Positions 22,556 to 35,731 are shown, counted from the stretch's first letter. The stretch: DNA of 64,000 nt from Gossypium raimondii (GCF_025698545.1 NC_068567.1:53883371-53947370); one strand, 5' to 3'. Notes: generated by a model from the letters alone, not told the origin. Made by a program: numbers and translations.

Positions 22556-24499
22556 TCAAGATTTGCAGGGAGAAAGAGGTTTCCCACATAAACCTGTGTT
22601 GCCAGTGAAACAACTCTGGGGAAAGTCACTAAGAGGTCTGCCAGCAGGGATTTCCCCCACTAAAAGATTGTCTGATAAATCCAAGTCCTTGAGGTTTTTT
22701 AGGTTCAAAAACTCAGCAGGTATTCTACCAGTAAATTGGTTTCTCTGCAGCTTCAGTGTCTCCAAATGGCTTAGATTTGCCAACGCCTCTACCAAGCCGA
22801 AACCAAATTTGTTATAGCTCAAATCCAAACTCTGCAATGCCTTCAATTTCTCCATTGATGTTGGCAATTTACCCTTTTGTAAGTTATGTGATAAATTAAG
22901 ATACACAACTCTCTCCAGCGTTCCTACACTAATTTGTTGGATTCCACTTGTGAAGCTGTTATCAGATAGGTCAACATATGTGAGTGAACCACCTGGGAAA
23001 CTGGTTCCTATCTTGAAAACATGTTCCATTGAGGCTGTTATGTTGTTTGAGTGAAGGTCCAGCACTCCCAATTCCTGGAAATCTGCAACTGAAGCTGGAA
23101 TACTTGAACTGAGATGGTTCCTTGAAAGATTCAAGGAGTAGAGTTGAGTGAGGCTTCCCATCCATGCTGGTATCCCACCAGTGAGATCATTGGCTGATAA
23201 GTCCAGTTCCTGTATTGGACTTGGAGTTGATTTCAGCATGTCTGGTATTTGTCCTTTGATTCCACATCCTGCCAAATAGATTCGGGAAAGAGATGGCAAT
23301 TTTGCTACCCACCTTGGAATGGAGTTTAGAGTTAAACTGTTGAATGAAAGATCCAGTGTTTGCAAATTTTGGAGAGCAGACATTTCATTAGGCAATGGTC
23401 CTTGAATTGAGTTATGAGAAAGGGTCAAGAGTATGAGATGTGAGAGTTGACCAATTGACTTTGGTATAACTCCAGATAGCTTGTTGCCGTTGAGATACAA
23501 CTCTGTCAAAGCTTCTAGATTACCTAAACTAGAAGGAATTGCTCCTTCAAGCTTGTTGTTTTCAAGTGAAACCCTTTGGAGGGAGACCAGATATCCCAAA
23601 TTGGGTGGTATTTTCCCGCCTAGTTGGTTGTTTTGCAGCCTTAAAAATCCAAGCAGAGGCATCTGACCATAATTTGATGGAAATGGTATCTCTCCTTCTA
23701 GATGATTAGCATCTAAATACATGACTGAAATGGATGTTAGATTGTTTACTGAAGCTGGAATTTCCCCATTCAAAAGATTATCTGAAAGATCAAGCTCTTT
23801 CAAGAGCTGCAAGTCTCCAATATTTTGTGGTATATGACCAGTGATGGAATTGGCATGAAGGTCTAAATGCATGAGATTTGTCAAGTTGGAGAATGAAGCA
23901 GGAATACTACCAGTGAATCTATTTGAATGAAGAAGCAAAGCATTGAGATTTTTAAGACAACCAAGGGTAGGAGGAAGAAACCCAGATAATCTATTCTCAT
24001 GCAGGTGAAGTTCCTCAAGTTTTAAAAGCTTACCAATGCTTTCTGGCACGGGCCCTCTCAGCTTGTTTCCATAAAGATAAAGCTTTCTAAGGTTCTTAAG
24101 ACGACCAATGGATGTGGGAATTCTTCCAGAAAGGCCTGCGAGTCCTCCAAGGTCGAGAACTTCAAGCGAGGTGAGGAGTGTGATTGATGGGGAAAACCAG
24201 CCTTCCATCTGAGACTGAAAGACGAAATCAACGGAGGAAATGAATCCAGGTAGATGAACTTCAGTGACCCTACCAGTTTCATTGTTGCAGGAAATACCTT
24301 GCCATCTGCAACAACGACGACCGACCCACTTCGCTAGCCGACCTGAAGTGTCCATATGGATTCCGCCCCTAAAACTGGCGAGACCTTTGAGGTCACCAGG
24401 GTCACATTCTTCAACAATGCTTCCTCCTGTGGAGACTGTCGCCATCATCAGAGTCAATGCTAGAGGAAGCCATAACATTTGACAACCCATTTTTGTCAT
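22556..24499 (-). CDS. Secreted leucine-rich repeat protein (no kinase, no membrane anchor)
   Basis: A single-exon protein of 647 residues. It has a hydrophobic signal peptide at about 5-26 (MLWLPLALTLMMATVSTGG), then an N-terminal LRR cap at about 32-75 with CDPGDLKGLASFRGGI and the paired Cys of RRCCRWQGISCN. About twenty plant extracellular LRRs follow (LxxLxLxxNxLxGxIPxxL). A C-terminal cap (CFTGNTGLCGKPLSPCKS) lies directly before the stop. There is no transmembrane helix, kinase or basic tail, so it should be released to the apoplast or cell wall. Close family members are the LRR proteins annotated as DRT100-like or receptor-like proteins. A truncated receptor kinase is the alternative, but the cap at the extreme C-terminus argues for a complete secreted protein. 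The partner or ligand cannot be read from sequence. Several NxT/NxS glycosylation sites lie on the LRRs. Confidence 0.88.
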   Translation of the reverse strand: MTKMGCQMLWLPLALTLMMATVSTGGSIVEECDPGDLKGLASFRGGIHMDTSGRLAKWVGRRCCRWQGISCNNETGRVTEVHLPGFISSVDFVFQSQMEGWFSPSITLLTSLEVLDLGGLAGLSGRIPTSIGRLKNLRKLYLYGNKLRGPVPESIGKLLKLEELHLHENRLSGFLPPTLGCLKNLNALLLHSNRFTGSIPASFSNLTNLMHLDLHANSITGHIPQNIGDLQLLKELDLSDNLLNGEIPASVNNLTSISVMYLDANHLEGEIPFPSNYGQMPLLGFLRLQNNQLGGKIPPNLGYLVSLQRVSLENNKLEGAIPSSLGNLEALTELYLNGNKLSGVIPKSIGQLSHLILLTLSHNSIQGPLPNEMSALQNLQTLDLSFNSLTLNSIPRWVAKLPSLSRIYLAGCGIKGQIPDMLKSTPSPIQELDLSANDLTGGIPAWMGSLTQLYSLNLSRNHLSSSIPASVADFQELGVLDLHSNNITASMEHVFKIGTSFPGGSLTYVDLSDNSFTSGIQQISVGTLERVVYLNLSHNLQKGKLPTSMEKLKALQSLDLSYNKFGFGLVEALANLSHLETLKLQRNQFTGRIPAEFLNLKNLKDLDLSDNLLVGEIPAGRPLSDFPQSCFTGNTGLCGKPLSPCKS

Positions 24500-27400
24500 G
24501 GACAGCTGATTCTCTTACTCTTAAGCTACAATATGGATAACGTTCTCACTATTATCAGTGTGATTGAATAGGAAAAGCAGGAAAGTGAAATTGGGTGCGA
24601 GTTAAAGAAGAGAGAATGGGGGCAGTAATTTGGCTCAGCTGATGAACCCTCAAATTAAGAGACATTGATTTTGCCTTTTTCTTTTGTCCTCGGTCTTTTC
24701 CGGACAGTTTGGTTATGCTAAAAAAGCAGGAGTGTAGATCATGATCTCCTTTTTAGAAAGGGAGTCAATTTAGGCGAAAGATTTCTTAATAAAACGACAA
24801 GAAACATAATTCTCAATTGGTTTTAACAAAAACCCTATCAAAAAGATATTTGTTAAGTCTGAACTGTGGTTGAGGGTGCTGCAAACCAGAATATCTACTT
24901 ATTCCGCGCCCAGGATTAGATCTACTGACATCCAGTTCACCAATTACTTGATGCAAAACCTCATCACATGCTGAAATGATTCTTTTCCGTAACCCTCACA
25001 TTTTTCTTTCTTTCCTCGTATTCACCCCAATTGATGCCAATGCCCCTTTTCTTATGACCAAATAAAAAGAAGAGCTATTTTTTAAGTGGTAGGCCCTCGG
25101 GAGGCTGGATGGCGTTGGTTTCACATTTTTTTTCCTCTTTGCTCCTTACGAGCTTCTATTGGCTGCCAAGAATGAACGCATGTTAACATTATGACACAAT
25201 TTTATTTTTTGATAATATAATGATGATACCAAATTTTATAATAAATTATGGGAAATGAATATAATTACCATGATTACAATTAGAGCTGGCAAACCGACTC
25301 GAATCAAAGTTTTTCAAGTTTGGATATTTTTCGGGTTTGATCTCTTTTGAATTTAGATTTTTTTAGATTTGGATTTGGATCGAGTCGGGCAGGCTTTGAT
25401 GAATCCAGATAATTTTAAATTTTATAAGTTATAAATATTTTAATTTTGAATGTAATAATACATCTTATTTTTATACGATGACATCCCAAATTTGAATTTC
25501 CCTTATAAAAACATAATATTAAATTTTTAATAATATTTTATGCATGTTAGTTATAATTATAGACATGTATTTTAATATACTAAATTACACATAACTATTG
25601 ATGCAAGATTTTTATTATAATCTATAATATAATAACAGTTATTATATTAATAATTATAAAATATATTATTTCATTATATAATACTATATTACATACTATA
25701 ATAGTAGAGTAAAACATAATATATTAATTATTATCATATATTATTATTTGTTATTATAATGGTTGAAATATACTCTAAGTCCCTATATTTTTGTACATCT
25801 GAAAGCAAACCCTCCTACTATATTATATAATGCTATATCATATCATATAGTATATAATATATTAATGGTTTACATATATGCACCGATAATTAAAAATTAT
25901 AATATTATATCTTTTATTATAATAATAGTTATATATGTATTAATATTTTAAGTAATAGTTATATTAAGTTAAATTTTATAGATTTTAATAATGATTAATT
26001 TTATATATTTATTATGCATATAATATATAATTATAGTATTTAAAATATCTTAAAAATATTTCACTTTATAAATTAACATAAAATGTTATTAATTACTTTT
26101 CCTATTAATAAAATATTAATATAAATATGCAATACTTATGAATACATTTAAAAAAAAAGAATCATCATTTATTTATATTTTAATTAATATCGTAACATTA
26201 TATTAATTATTAAGGTCTATTATGGCTGCTCAGTTATAAAGTCGGGTTTTTTTAGGCTTTGAGTCGGATTTATCTCGGACTCAGACTTTCTCAAACTCGA
26301 ATTTTTCAGACTTAGATCTATTACGGACTCAGACTTCCTTGAACTCAGATCGTCACAAGTTGACTTTCGGGTTAATTACAATAATCACAATATCATTCTT
26401 GTAATTTACTAAAATTGAAAAGATGTGTAATTTAAATACAAGACACCTCCCCTTCCCTCCTAGTGACATTATTCTCCATTGGAAGCATGCAGGTTTTGGG
26501 CATGTTGTTAAGATAACGGGTGGTCCAGGCTTACAAATATTGTGATAATGAAGTATAAGAAAAACTTCCATGGGGGAGGCATCAAAGGTTCCTTTACTTG
26601 TTGATGCACTCGCATGAAAGCCTGCCGTCTGCAGTTGTTGTTTTCGAGATTGGAATTTCAAGAAGGATCTTAAGCCAATGGGTAAAGACTTTAAAGCTGC
26701 TGTAAAGCAATTAAGCAGTTGGAAGGGTTGGAAAATAATGTTCCCAGCTCAAGAACAAACCTTTTTTATTTTATTAATTACAAGATTCGACTACACCAAG
26801 TTCAAACAGGCTTAGCCTTGTATTATATCATATAACAATAATAATATTTGATATGCAATCACAATTAAATTTTATTTAATACAACTCTCATCTGCCTACT
26901 TATGTATTAACATAAAAAGAAAATGTTTTAGAGTTGATTAAATCTTAAAAAATTATATGATTAAGAGATTATTAATATATCAAACTTTATATAAACTAAA
27001 AATGTAATAGTTGATGAGTAGTCGGTGTGTACAGAGACTTTTAATGGAGAGAAAGAAAGTGAATGTATAGGGAATGATAAAGAGGGATATTTAAGATAAC
27101 ATTGAGCATAATGATAAGTGAAGATTTGTAATGGGGAGAAACATCATTAATTTATTATTATTTAAAAAAAAAAGATCTTTTGGGATATGTATAAAAATGA
27201 AACACCCTTATATAAGATATACAAGTGTGGATACGATGCATGCTCCTTCGGGTATAGCAAAATTGCATAGAATATCAACAAGAGAGGGATGGGGATTGGG
27301 GATTGGGGATCGAGTTCATATCCATCACCCACTGGATGGGGATATATTTTTTTATAATTTTGTTATTGTTCCATGTTGTTGTTCAAAGGTGATAATGTTA

Positions 27401-27689
27401 CGGACTGAGAATGGACCCTCAAAAGGGAATAGTACAGAGCAGGAAAGCAAGGAGACTACACAGATTGGGACGAGCGAAAGGACAATGTAGTATTGTCTTC
27501 TCCACACTCATACTTGGATTTCCTGGACTATGCTATTTACAGATGATGTTTCAATAACTTTTATTTTTTTTTTTGGTGGAAAAAGTAAACTAGTGTAAAG
27601 GAAAAATAAAATCTAAACCGTTATCTTTACTCGACAGCTACTCTTGAATCTTACTCGATTTCTTCGTTTAATTCTTGAGATGGATCCCT
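24500..27689. other. Intergenic: LRR gene promoter side, hAT remnant, AT-rich DNA
   Basis: The first few hundred bases are the 5' flank of the secreted LRR gene. At 25,283 TAGAGCTGGCAAACCGACTCG begins what looks like a hAT-type 5' terminus, with matching CTCGGACTCAGACTT words to about 26,360, but no matching right end. The rest, with ATATTA-rich DNA at 25,550-26,220, shows no gene. Confidence 0.45.
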
Positions 27690-28348
27690 CACATATGTTT
27701 CAGAGTATTTTCTTTTTGTACATATGTCCAGGCAATCCTGGTAGTCGTATCCAAGCCATGACCATATTCGGGGTATGGCTGCGAAGGGTTAAATTCAATG
27801 CTCCAGTGTTGAACAGTTAGATATTGCTCATAAACTATCCAAGGTCCTTGACTTAAGACTCTCTCAAAATCTCTGAAGTTTTGAAACTTAGCCAGGTAGT
27901 AACTGTTTTCGATATCCATTAATCGGAATGGTTGACTCGGTTGTCATAAGGAATGTATCTTGTTTTGTAGCGTTACGTATCCAATGTTCCTTCCTAAGAG
28001 TTTGATTACTACCGTATGTTCCATATCTTTTATGAGTAGTTGATTAACCCGATTAGAGAATTCTATTGCCGGTATGCCGTTAACCGATGTTCTCACAATA
28101 TCATCTTCACGTAAATCTAAGTCATCGTCATCTTCATCTCTAGTTGACGTTTCTGTTTTATCGTTGATTTGCAAGCCTGTACCCATGAGACAATCTTTCC
28201 ATGACCTAGGCTTGTTTGGTGCCAAATTAGTTTCCATAACAACATTTGCATCTCGTTCTTGAATGTTGACCACTCCTTTTGATTGTCGATTATCGCTCCG
28301 TCTAAGCTTGAAATCTTTTGATTTCAAAAACATCTTTATATACTTCAT
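27690..28348 (-). pseudogene. DUF4283 retroelement-type protein fragment
   Basis: The minus strand encodes the N-terminal part of the DUF4283 family, which is linked to plant non-LTR retroelements. Segments in order are SWKDCLMGTG, an acidic run DEDDDDLDLREDD, IPAIEFSNRVNQLLIKDMEHT, VVIKLLGRNIGYVTLQNKI, then MDIENSYYLAKFQN and LSQGPWIVYEQYLTVQHW. An in-frame TGA at about 27,942 sits where the family has Trp (SLW). A frameshift near 27,770 moves the continuation (MAWIRLPGLPGHMY) to another frame. The gene is dead. No ends or target duplication were found. Confidence 0.8.
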
Positions 28349-30028
28349 TTATTTATTTTTAATTTCTTTAAAATATTAATCATTTGGATATTAAATATCG
28401 TAATTGAGTGAAACACCACTTTAATCTCAATATGATATTCATTCAATTTGACTCGTTCTCAAATTAAATATCCAAAAACTGATGGATAAGAATAAATGGT
28501 GTCATATTTTCCATAATTTAGAAAAGAACCCCAAGAATTGCATGCTAGTTTTGTCGATGCATGATGAAATTCGACATTTTCCTCTCAACTGTCATCCCCC
28601 AAAGTGAGATGATTTTTTTGGGGACTTAGGCATCAATGATTCTTTAGATAATTCAAAAACATCCCATGGCTTATAGAAGACTTCAGGAAATGAAATGATA
28701 AAAAAGAAAAATGGGGGAATTTATGGGTTCACAGAGCCTTTCAATATTATTATTCTTATTCATAATAATATTTAAAGGTATGATATATAGTATAAATAAA
28801 TCATTATAAATTAATACATAAATATTATGTTTATAGGATATTCTAAAAAAAAATCAATAATTGTAACATTGGAATTATTCAAAAACAAATAAAAATGTAT
28901 TAACTTGATCAAATTGTTGAAATTTGCATCCTAGCCTCACTGTCATCAAATCAACAGGATGAACACCGATCAACACAAAAAAAAAAACCGTCAAAAGACT
29001 CACCATACCAGTAATGCACAAAAGGCTAAGTCTCGGTTGGTCTATTCTCCTTCTCATCATCTCAAAGCTTTTTGAGAACAGCTTCTAATAGATTTGCCTA
29101 CACTCTTATATTGGCAAATCTCATATATATTCTGGAACATGATTAAAATTTAAAATAAAATCACATAAGCTTTAAAAATAATAAATTGGACAAATCAAAG
29201 CTTAGAAAAGGAAAATGTGGACAAAATAAAACCATAAAATAGTGTGGATTAAAATTAAAAAATAAAAAAAAATGTTGAAGAAATCACGGTCAAGAACCTG
29301 CCCAAAAACCAACACAACAGCCAGCAAAGCAAAAATTTAATTTTAAAAATAAAGAGTCTACTTATAAGAAGAGTTAAAATAGAAAACCTAAATCTAATAT
29401 TATATATAAGGAACATTATCTGATCTTAATCCATTTTAGAATTAAATCCTCCTAATTCGCCTTAAACCCGACTTAAAAAGTTCGTGAAGTTTATAATTAT
29501 TTTTGCCATCTCTGCATCAAACAATCATCTAAATGAATAATATACCTTCTATTCAAACTAAAATTTAAATGATTGGAAAAATGAATATCCAAATTTATAT
29601 CGCTTTGAATTTTTATTTAAATACTCAATTCAATATCTGAATCTGTAAAAGCAGTCAAAATATTTTTTTATTTTGATATAATTTCAAACTACATATGTAT
29701 TTATAGTCATAGACATGAAACTATTTTATATTATCGTAAAACCAAAGAGTTTGTAGTTTTAAAATTTATCACATCTATTTTAAGTAAACATTTGAAGGAC
29801 CCAACACTAAAACTAGAAAATGTGTTGGAGAATAAGCTCATTAGGCCTGTTAAACAATCTATGGAAAGCTCTGCATTCCTACATAGTATATATGCTGTTG
29901 AAAGTTAATACCATGATCTAGAAACCTGTATTTTATTCAACGCCAGTGCATGCATGAGGGATAAATGATCAATGATAGCATGTTTGCTTTGTGACTGTGA
30001 CTGTGACATGCATAACTGAAAGGAACGC
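28349..30028. other. Intergenic, no gene; 3' flank of EXO84
   Basis: AT-rich. The last part contains the EXO84 3' region. TTTATT at 29,932-29,937 (AATAAA on the gene strand) is a possible poly(A) signal about 95 nt past the stop. Confidence 0.45.
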
Positions 30029-33000
30029 CTACAGACCTTGGTTACTTCCTTGAGATACGACTGGAGCTGCAGATGCCGCTGCTGTAGGGCTTAGTACATC
30101 TCCCTCCATACTACTATAGTTGCCTTTACCCGTTAACATCTTGATTGCTATTTGAGCAACTTCGGCAAACCAGTCATCCTCCGGCAACACGCTGCCAAAA
30201 CACGAAAAAGGCTTCATCAGCTTGAGGTCAAAACAAAAATGTTCCTATGATGATATGGATCGTGTGTCATGTACCTGTATGGATCTATTCCAGTTGCGGC
30301 CACTGCATCGATTGCTCTCTCTATTATGTTTTTGATAACTTGTTGCAGATTTCGAGACAGATACCGGCCTTCAGAAGCGAAAATTATAACAAATTCCATA
30401 TCCAGATAAAGCTGCATTGAAATGAAAAGGAAGATATAATATGATGATGTTAATTACTAGCACAGTGCATTGTACATGAATTTGCTTTTTCCCTGTTGTG
30501 TGTGATTATGAGTATACCTGTTGAAGACCGAGAGGACCTAAAGGAGTTGGACCCTGCTCGATCTCTTCCCAAAAGCTCTGGTCATCAGAAAGCCAAAGGA
30601 TCACTGTCTCAGTTTGTCTCATTAATAGAAGTGTGGCAAACCTTTCCCTTCCCACAAACATATCAGTTGCAATTGTTGCCATCGTTGTCAGTTTTTCAAA
30701 CAGTTCCTGGAACAACATAAAACCACTATACTAGTGAGAGAGAAGATAAAACATTTCATTTTTGTGATGATTAAAGACTAGCATTTATGTTGTTTTACAC
30801 AGAAACTGATACAGATTTATATTATGCTCCTTTTAAGATTATAGTTTGCCTTTCTACACATACTGAACGTTATGACAAGAACATGAACAGAACCTATTAA
30901 CAATCAAACCCAAAATATAGGTGGTTTTATGACTAATACATATACATAAAATGATGGCTTTTAATTAGTCCATAAACATGGTTTCCATGTGTCTATTTAA
31001 TGAAAAGCAAGGAAATTAACATTGAATTATAAATTTAACATACTTGGTTCAACAAAGATGTAGCAGTAAGAGAAGAATATCTTATGGTTATGTTGTCATA
31101 TCCACAATTCTGTTATACCTGAGAACTGCTGTGTATCAAAGAACAAAATGCATATATAAAGAAAGTGTAGTGATGGACAGCACAATTATGTATATATACT
31201 ACAGAGCACCGTTTGAGCTCCATTCATCAGGCTTGAATGTATCAGATGGCATATCTTCTTTTCAGGTTGCATGCTTATGTCAGGAATAAGGAAAACAAAA
31301 TATATATATATATATAAATCTCACAATAAATTTGCAAATATATTACCTGGAAAATGGGTGATGGAAACCATTCTGGTTCCTCAGTTTGGCCATCCATACT
31401 TAAGTATATCTCTGCATTGAGACGGATGTCCCCATCGACTGTAAAGATAAGATCAAGGGCATGTTGTCTACAAAAGCTATCTCGCAAGCGTTCAACAGAA
31501 CGTTGTAGTTTCCTCTTCCATTCCCTTTGTTCTGGAACACGGCTTTGTCTATCTGAAGTGCCTTTAGGGGTGGCATCCACTCTGTTAGCCTGGCTCAATG
31601 GCAAAAGCTTCAATGCAGCCCGTGGAAGCAATTCATCAGCTAGCAACGATGCATTGGCGAGTAAAGCCAACTGTTGGGATTCACTCTCCGCCATATTAAG
31701 AATTTTACTCCCAGAACCATCTAAATGTTCTTCATTTTCCATTGAATTAGGCAAAGCACTTATCAACAGATTAACATAGGAATTGAATATTTGTAAAACA
31801 CCTTCTAATGCTGGACCATCCAATTGAAGGTCCTCAAGGGGGCCAACATCCTCCATAAATGCCTACAACCAGAGATAATGCACAATTAGGATTAGGAACA
31901 CTAAAGATTCTGAAACTTGTAAAACAAGAATTAAAAGGACATTTTAGTATTTTACTTGTGTTTTATCACGACATTAATCAAATTTAACATTCTTCACTTC
32001 AACATGGGACTGGTAAAACTAGGTGTCCGAAGACAAGCCAAAATAAAATTTTGCCATATCCGACAGGTCTTACACAAGCTATGGCGATTTTGAGAAAGAA
32101 GCAAATAAATTTGAAAAGAAAATAAAAGTAAAAGAAAGATGGAATGAACCCATAAATACTGTTAGGATCAATTGAGAAGGAGTAAAATAATTACCTTAAC
32201 CATTGAATTCAATTTGTGAGCACTGCTTGAAAGCTTTGCCTGTGACATACTCGCGCTGCTAAGAGATGAAGTAGAAGAGATAGAACGTGCATCAGCTGGT
32301 GCATAAGAAAGCTCCCAATCATCTGCAGCAGCTAATGCAGCAGTGCTATGTTCAATTCTTTTTAAGGTGGCACTGAATGCTAATTCGACACACGGCCTAA
32401 AATGCCTCATTAAGATAGGGGAAAGGGCCAATCCACGAGATTCTAACAAAGCACAATGGCCGAGGCATATCTGAACACATTCTGTGGCAACTCTTAGACC
32501 CCCAGCAGCTGCTGATGAAGCAAGAACATGTCTCTTTAAGAGAAGTGCAAATGCCTCAGTTTGCTTGACAGCCCAAGTTACAAGTTCAGACGAATAGGCA
32601 GGCTCCTCGCCAAAAACTGCTAAGGAATCACTAGCTGCTTGTGCAATGGTTGAAAATACAAGCTGCGAAAGAGATGAAGTAGTTGCTCCTCCGTAAGAAT
32701 TGGTTGAAGGACGAAGAACCTGCAGACCCCGCTGCAGCCTCTGCTGGTGAGAGTTGAGTAGCAATGTATGAGCACGAGGACCATCCCCAAGATTTTTAAT
32801 GGATGAAACAGCTGAACGGAGCTCAGCCCCTCGTGTGAAAGGCTGGCAAGTTGTCTCTGCAAGCTGATCAACTAGTTTTTGTCTCAGCAAAGTGAGGGCA
32901 TTCTTCAATCTTAGGAGTGCATCTGGACTTAAGCTCTGTTTAGTCTTATCTTCTTGTGCTACTTGTTCCCCTTCGTCCAATGCAGCCATAGCTTCATCCA

Positions 33001-34182
33001 CTCTCTTTTCCGCCAATAGAACTTCAAGGTTTTCCTCAAATTTGATAAACCACTTCTCAGTTTTATTAAGCTTTGTACTTTTAACACCAGATACTTTCTC
33101 CTCTTCCAATTCGTAAGCACCAGTTGTCAAGGAATCAAGGATGGTAACTTCAGCTAAACCATGAACTAAAGCTGCCTGAGTAGAAAGATGATTCCTCATT
33201 GAAAGCAGCTCCCCCTCTAGAATTGTAATCTCCTTGGATGTACTTCAAACGCAAACAATGCTATGACTTGAGATGCAAAGTCAAGTTACATCCTGAGTAG
33301 TTCTAAGCTTCTGCTATTCATTTTCTTACAAACAGCCAACATAGGGGCCTCCTCTAATCTATCTACTGTCGCCCAACTACTGATCACCGGGAAATATCAT
33401 TATGTTGCTTCTTTTTCAATCATTCAAAATTCATTAAAGCTTAGACAACTTCCCAGTAACCTTAGACGGTAACAATGAAATGGAAGGGCTGAAAATATAC
33501 AATAACATGTTGACAACTGAGAAACCCGAAACACAATAAACATTTTAAAAGCTGCTTTGATTATTTTATTCCCCTTTAAACATAAAAAATTAAATGTTAG
33601 ACACATATAGATATCCGACGCTCATACTTAAGGATGCTTAGAGAGAGAATAACAAAAACCTTAATATATAGAATGAAAGGAAAAGATCAAGGAATTACCG
33701 TATAAAGGCAGTGTAATTAGCGTAAACACTTTTACGCATTTCCTCTGCAGACGCCTTCCGTAATTCTAACAAGTTTGAGCAAGCATGCTTTATCTCCTGC
33801 GATAAAAAAAACAATCTACCAAATTCAATGTCTCCACCATTACCAATATTATGAAATTAATTTATACCGTCTTGTTATAATAACAGAGCAAATCATTTTT
33901 CCCCATTTGATCGCACAAATCATTATGACTGACATATATAGTCGTTGTTATCTATGTATAAGATGATTTGACAATTGACATATATGTGATGTGCATTGAT
34001 GAATGATAGGAAGCGGTAAAGGGCTAAAGAGAATAGAAAACAAAGGAAGAGACCTTCTCGGTCATGTTGTTGCATTTGGATTGGAGATAAGCCTCGGGGT
34101 TGAACTGCGATGATTTGAACTGCTTCAAGCGATCGCTGAGAGTGAGGTTACTCTCAAGCTCCGATACATCACCTATGCTCAT
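30029..34182 (-). CDS. EXO84: Exocyst complex subunit EXO84
   Basis: Seven exons join in phase: 34054-34182, 33699-33796, 32195-33242, 31347-31862, 30518-30706, 30275-30411 and 30029-30191. The product is about 759 residues with no lesion. The protein is a subunit of the octameric exocyst, which tethers secretory vesicles to the plasma membrane. Family marks: LTLSDRLKQFKSSQFNPEAY at the N-terminus, MRKSVYANYTAFIRTSKEI with EGELLSMRN (coiled coil), LAEKRVDEAMAALDEGE, GDGPRAHTLLLNSHQQRLQ, SQLVFSTIAQAASDSLAVFG, SELVTWAVKQTEAFALLLKR, then the C-terminal FVGRERFATLLLMRQTETVI and DDQSFWEEIEQGPTPLGPLG. The tail DDWFAEVAQIAIKMLTGKGN matches the plant EXO84A/B type. I cannot decide between A and B without alignment. 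Exon 3 is exceptionally long (1,048 nt). Divergent orientation with GALT6 leaves 2.9 kb between the two genes. Confidence 0.93.
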
Positions 34183-35430
34183 TTTTGTTTCGTATAATCT
34201 GAACCCAAATGTTACAAGCGGAAACCCAAAATCACCATTAAGCGATCATAAGATATAAAATCAAATTAAAAAAAAAAAAAAAAGGGAAGAGGCTTAGATG
34301 AACAAAGAGCTTAAATTGGGAGGCAGAGTCGGGCATGTTTTGCTCTTATTGGATTACAACGAAGAACTCGCTTTGTTAGTTTCAGATTTATTTTAGCCGT
34401 TATTTCTTTACTTTATTTATTTATGTATTTCGTCTTGAGCTTTACTTAAAATTCTTCCGTTGATCTTTTCATTTTTTATCATTTAATTTTACCATTTTAA
34501 TTAAAATCATATTTTTATACATTTAAATTTAAATTCTTTAAAAAATTAAGTTTCTCATATGATAACTTTTTAACTATGTTAATTAGATTTAATTAATGTA
34601 TATGACACCAACTCAATCACAAATATAAATATCAATATATATTAGAGGAAAAGAAGATAATAAAATTTAAACTTATGCTAAAAAATAATTTTGGCATAAA
34701 TTTATAAATTTTAGCATTGAGTAATCTTTGCATGTTAACAATATTATTATAACTACAAAAGTAACAAAACATACGCATTGAAATTAGATATATTTAGTGG
34801 CGGAGTTCACTCCAAATAATTACTCTATAAAAATAATATAAATAGTAAATTGAGTTATTAACCCACAAAATTTAAAATTATTAAATATCTATTTTTTTCC
34901 TTATTTTTCTTTAAAAGAGGTTTTAAATACATATACTCTAAAATTTATGCAGTGCACCTTGAAATTTAGTCACGTTTTCTATAAAGTTTATTGAATGAAA
35001 TTACAAAATTTTAAATTGAATTAGATCGATAAAATGAATTTTGACAACTTTGATTAACTTAAAAGTTTTGGGTCAATTAAATCGATCCCTCATGGTTATA
35101 TTTAAATTAAATGCATACTTGTTTAAATTTTTAAAAGATTCAAAAAACAATCAAGGATGGATTCGTAACAACTGCATTTATCTTTTGTTGTAATTTCCAC
35201 TATATTATAACTTTTACAAATAGGTTCAATAATCAGTGAACAATTATCTTTCCTTTTTTCCCCGCTGTTTAATAGTATCAAGATTAAATTACTTCTAACA
35301 CAATATTGCAAGGACCAGTTGAGTATTTAATCCATTACTTTTTAATTATTTTAAAAAATAATTTGAGAGGATGAGAAAAACGGCAAGGTTTTGGCCACAA
35401 ATCTTTCCTTTCTGTCTTTGTTCCACTAAG
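34183..35430. other. EXO84 promoter side and AT-rich DNA
   Basis: Upstream region of EXO84 with a poly(A) run at 34,266-34,282. No further feature is supported. Confidence 0.4.
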
Positions 35431-35438
35431 ATGCCAAC

Positions 35439-35723
35439 TAGAGCTGATCATGGGCCGGGCGGCCCGCCCGAAATATGAGAGAGTTTGGGTAAAAATTTAG
35501 ACCCAAAATATGGGCTTGGGAAAAAAACGAGGCCCGATTAAAAAACCGGTCGGGCCTCGGGCACCACTTTTTTGGCCCGGGCCGGGTCGGGCTTATGAAT
35601 TTTTCCCAGGCCGGGCCTGGACAAAATTCTAGGCTCATATTTCAGGCCGAGCCCGGGCCTAGAACTCAGGCAGAAATTTTTTCTGAGCCTGATCCGGCCC
35701 GGCCCAGCCCATGAACACCTCAA
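35439..35723. mobile_element. GC-rich hAT MITE (285 bp)
   Basis: It starts TAGAGCTGATCATGGGCCGG and ends in the complement CAGCCCATGAACACCTCAA. A perfect 8-bp target duplication ATGCCAAC flanks it at 35431-35438 and 35724-35731. The interior is a near-palindrome of GGGCCGGGC/GCCCGGCCC blocks, very unlike the A/T surroundings. Confidence 0.9.
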
Positions 35724-35731
35724 ATGCCAAC

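Noticed and set aside
26353-26661. 102-codon minus-strand open frame
   Set aside because: Composition and content do not match any family I know. It overlaps a decayed repeat region.
27131-27490. 119-codon plus-strand open frame
   Set aside because: It starts in a poly-A-rich stretch and shows no domain. No sign of transcription signals.
30217-31289. Open frames inside EXO84 introns and on its opposite strand
   Set aside because: Explained by the exon structure of EXO84 and by AT-rich intron sequence.
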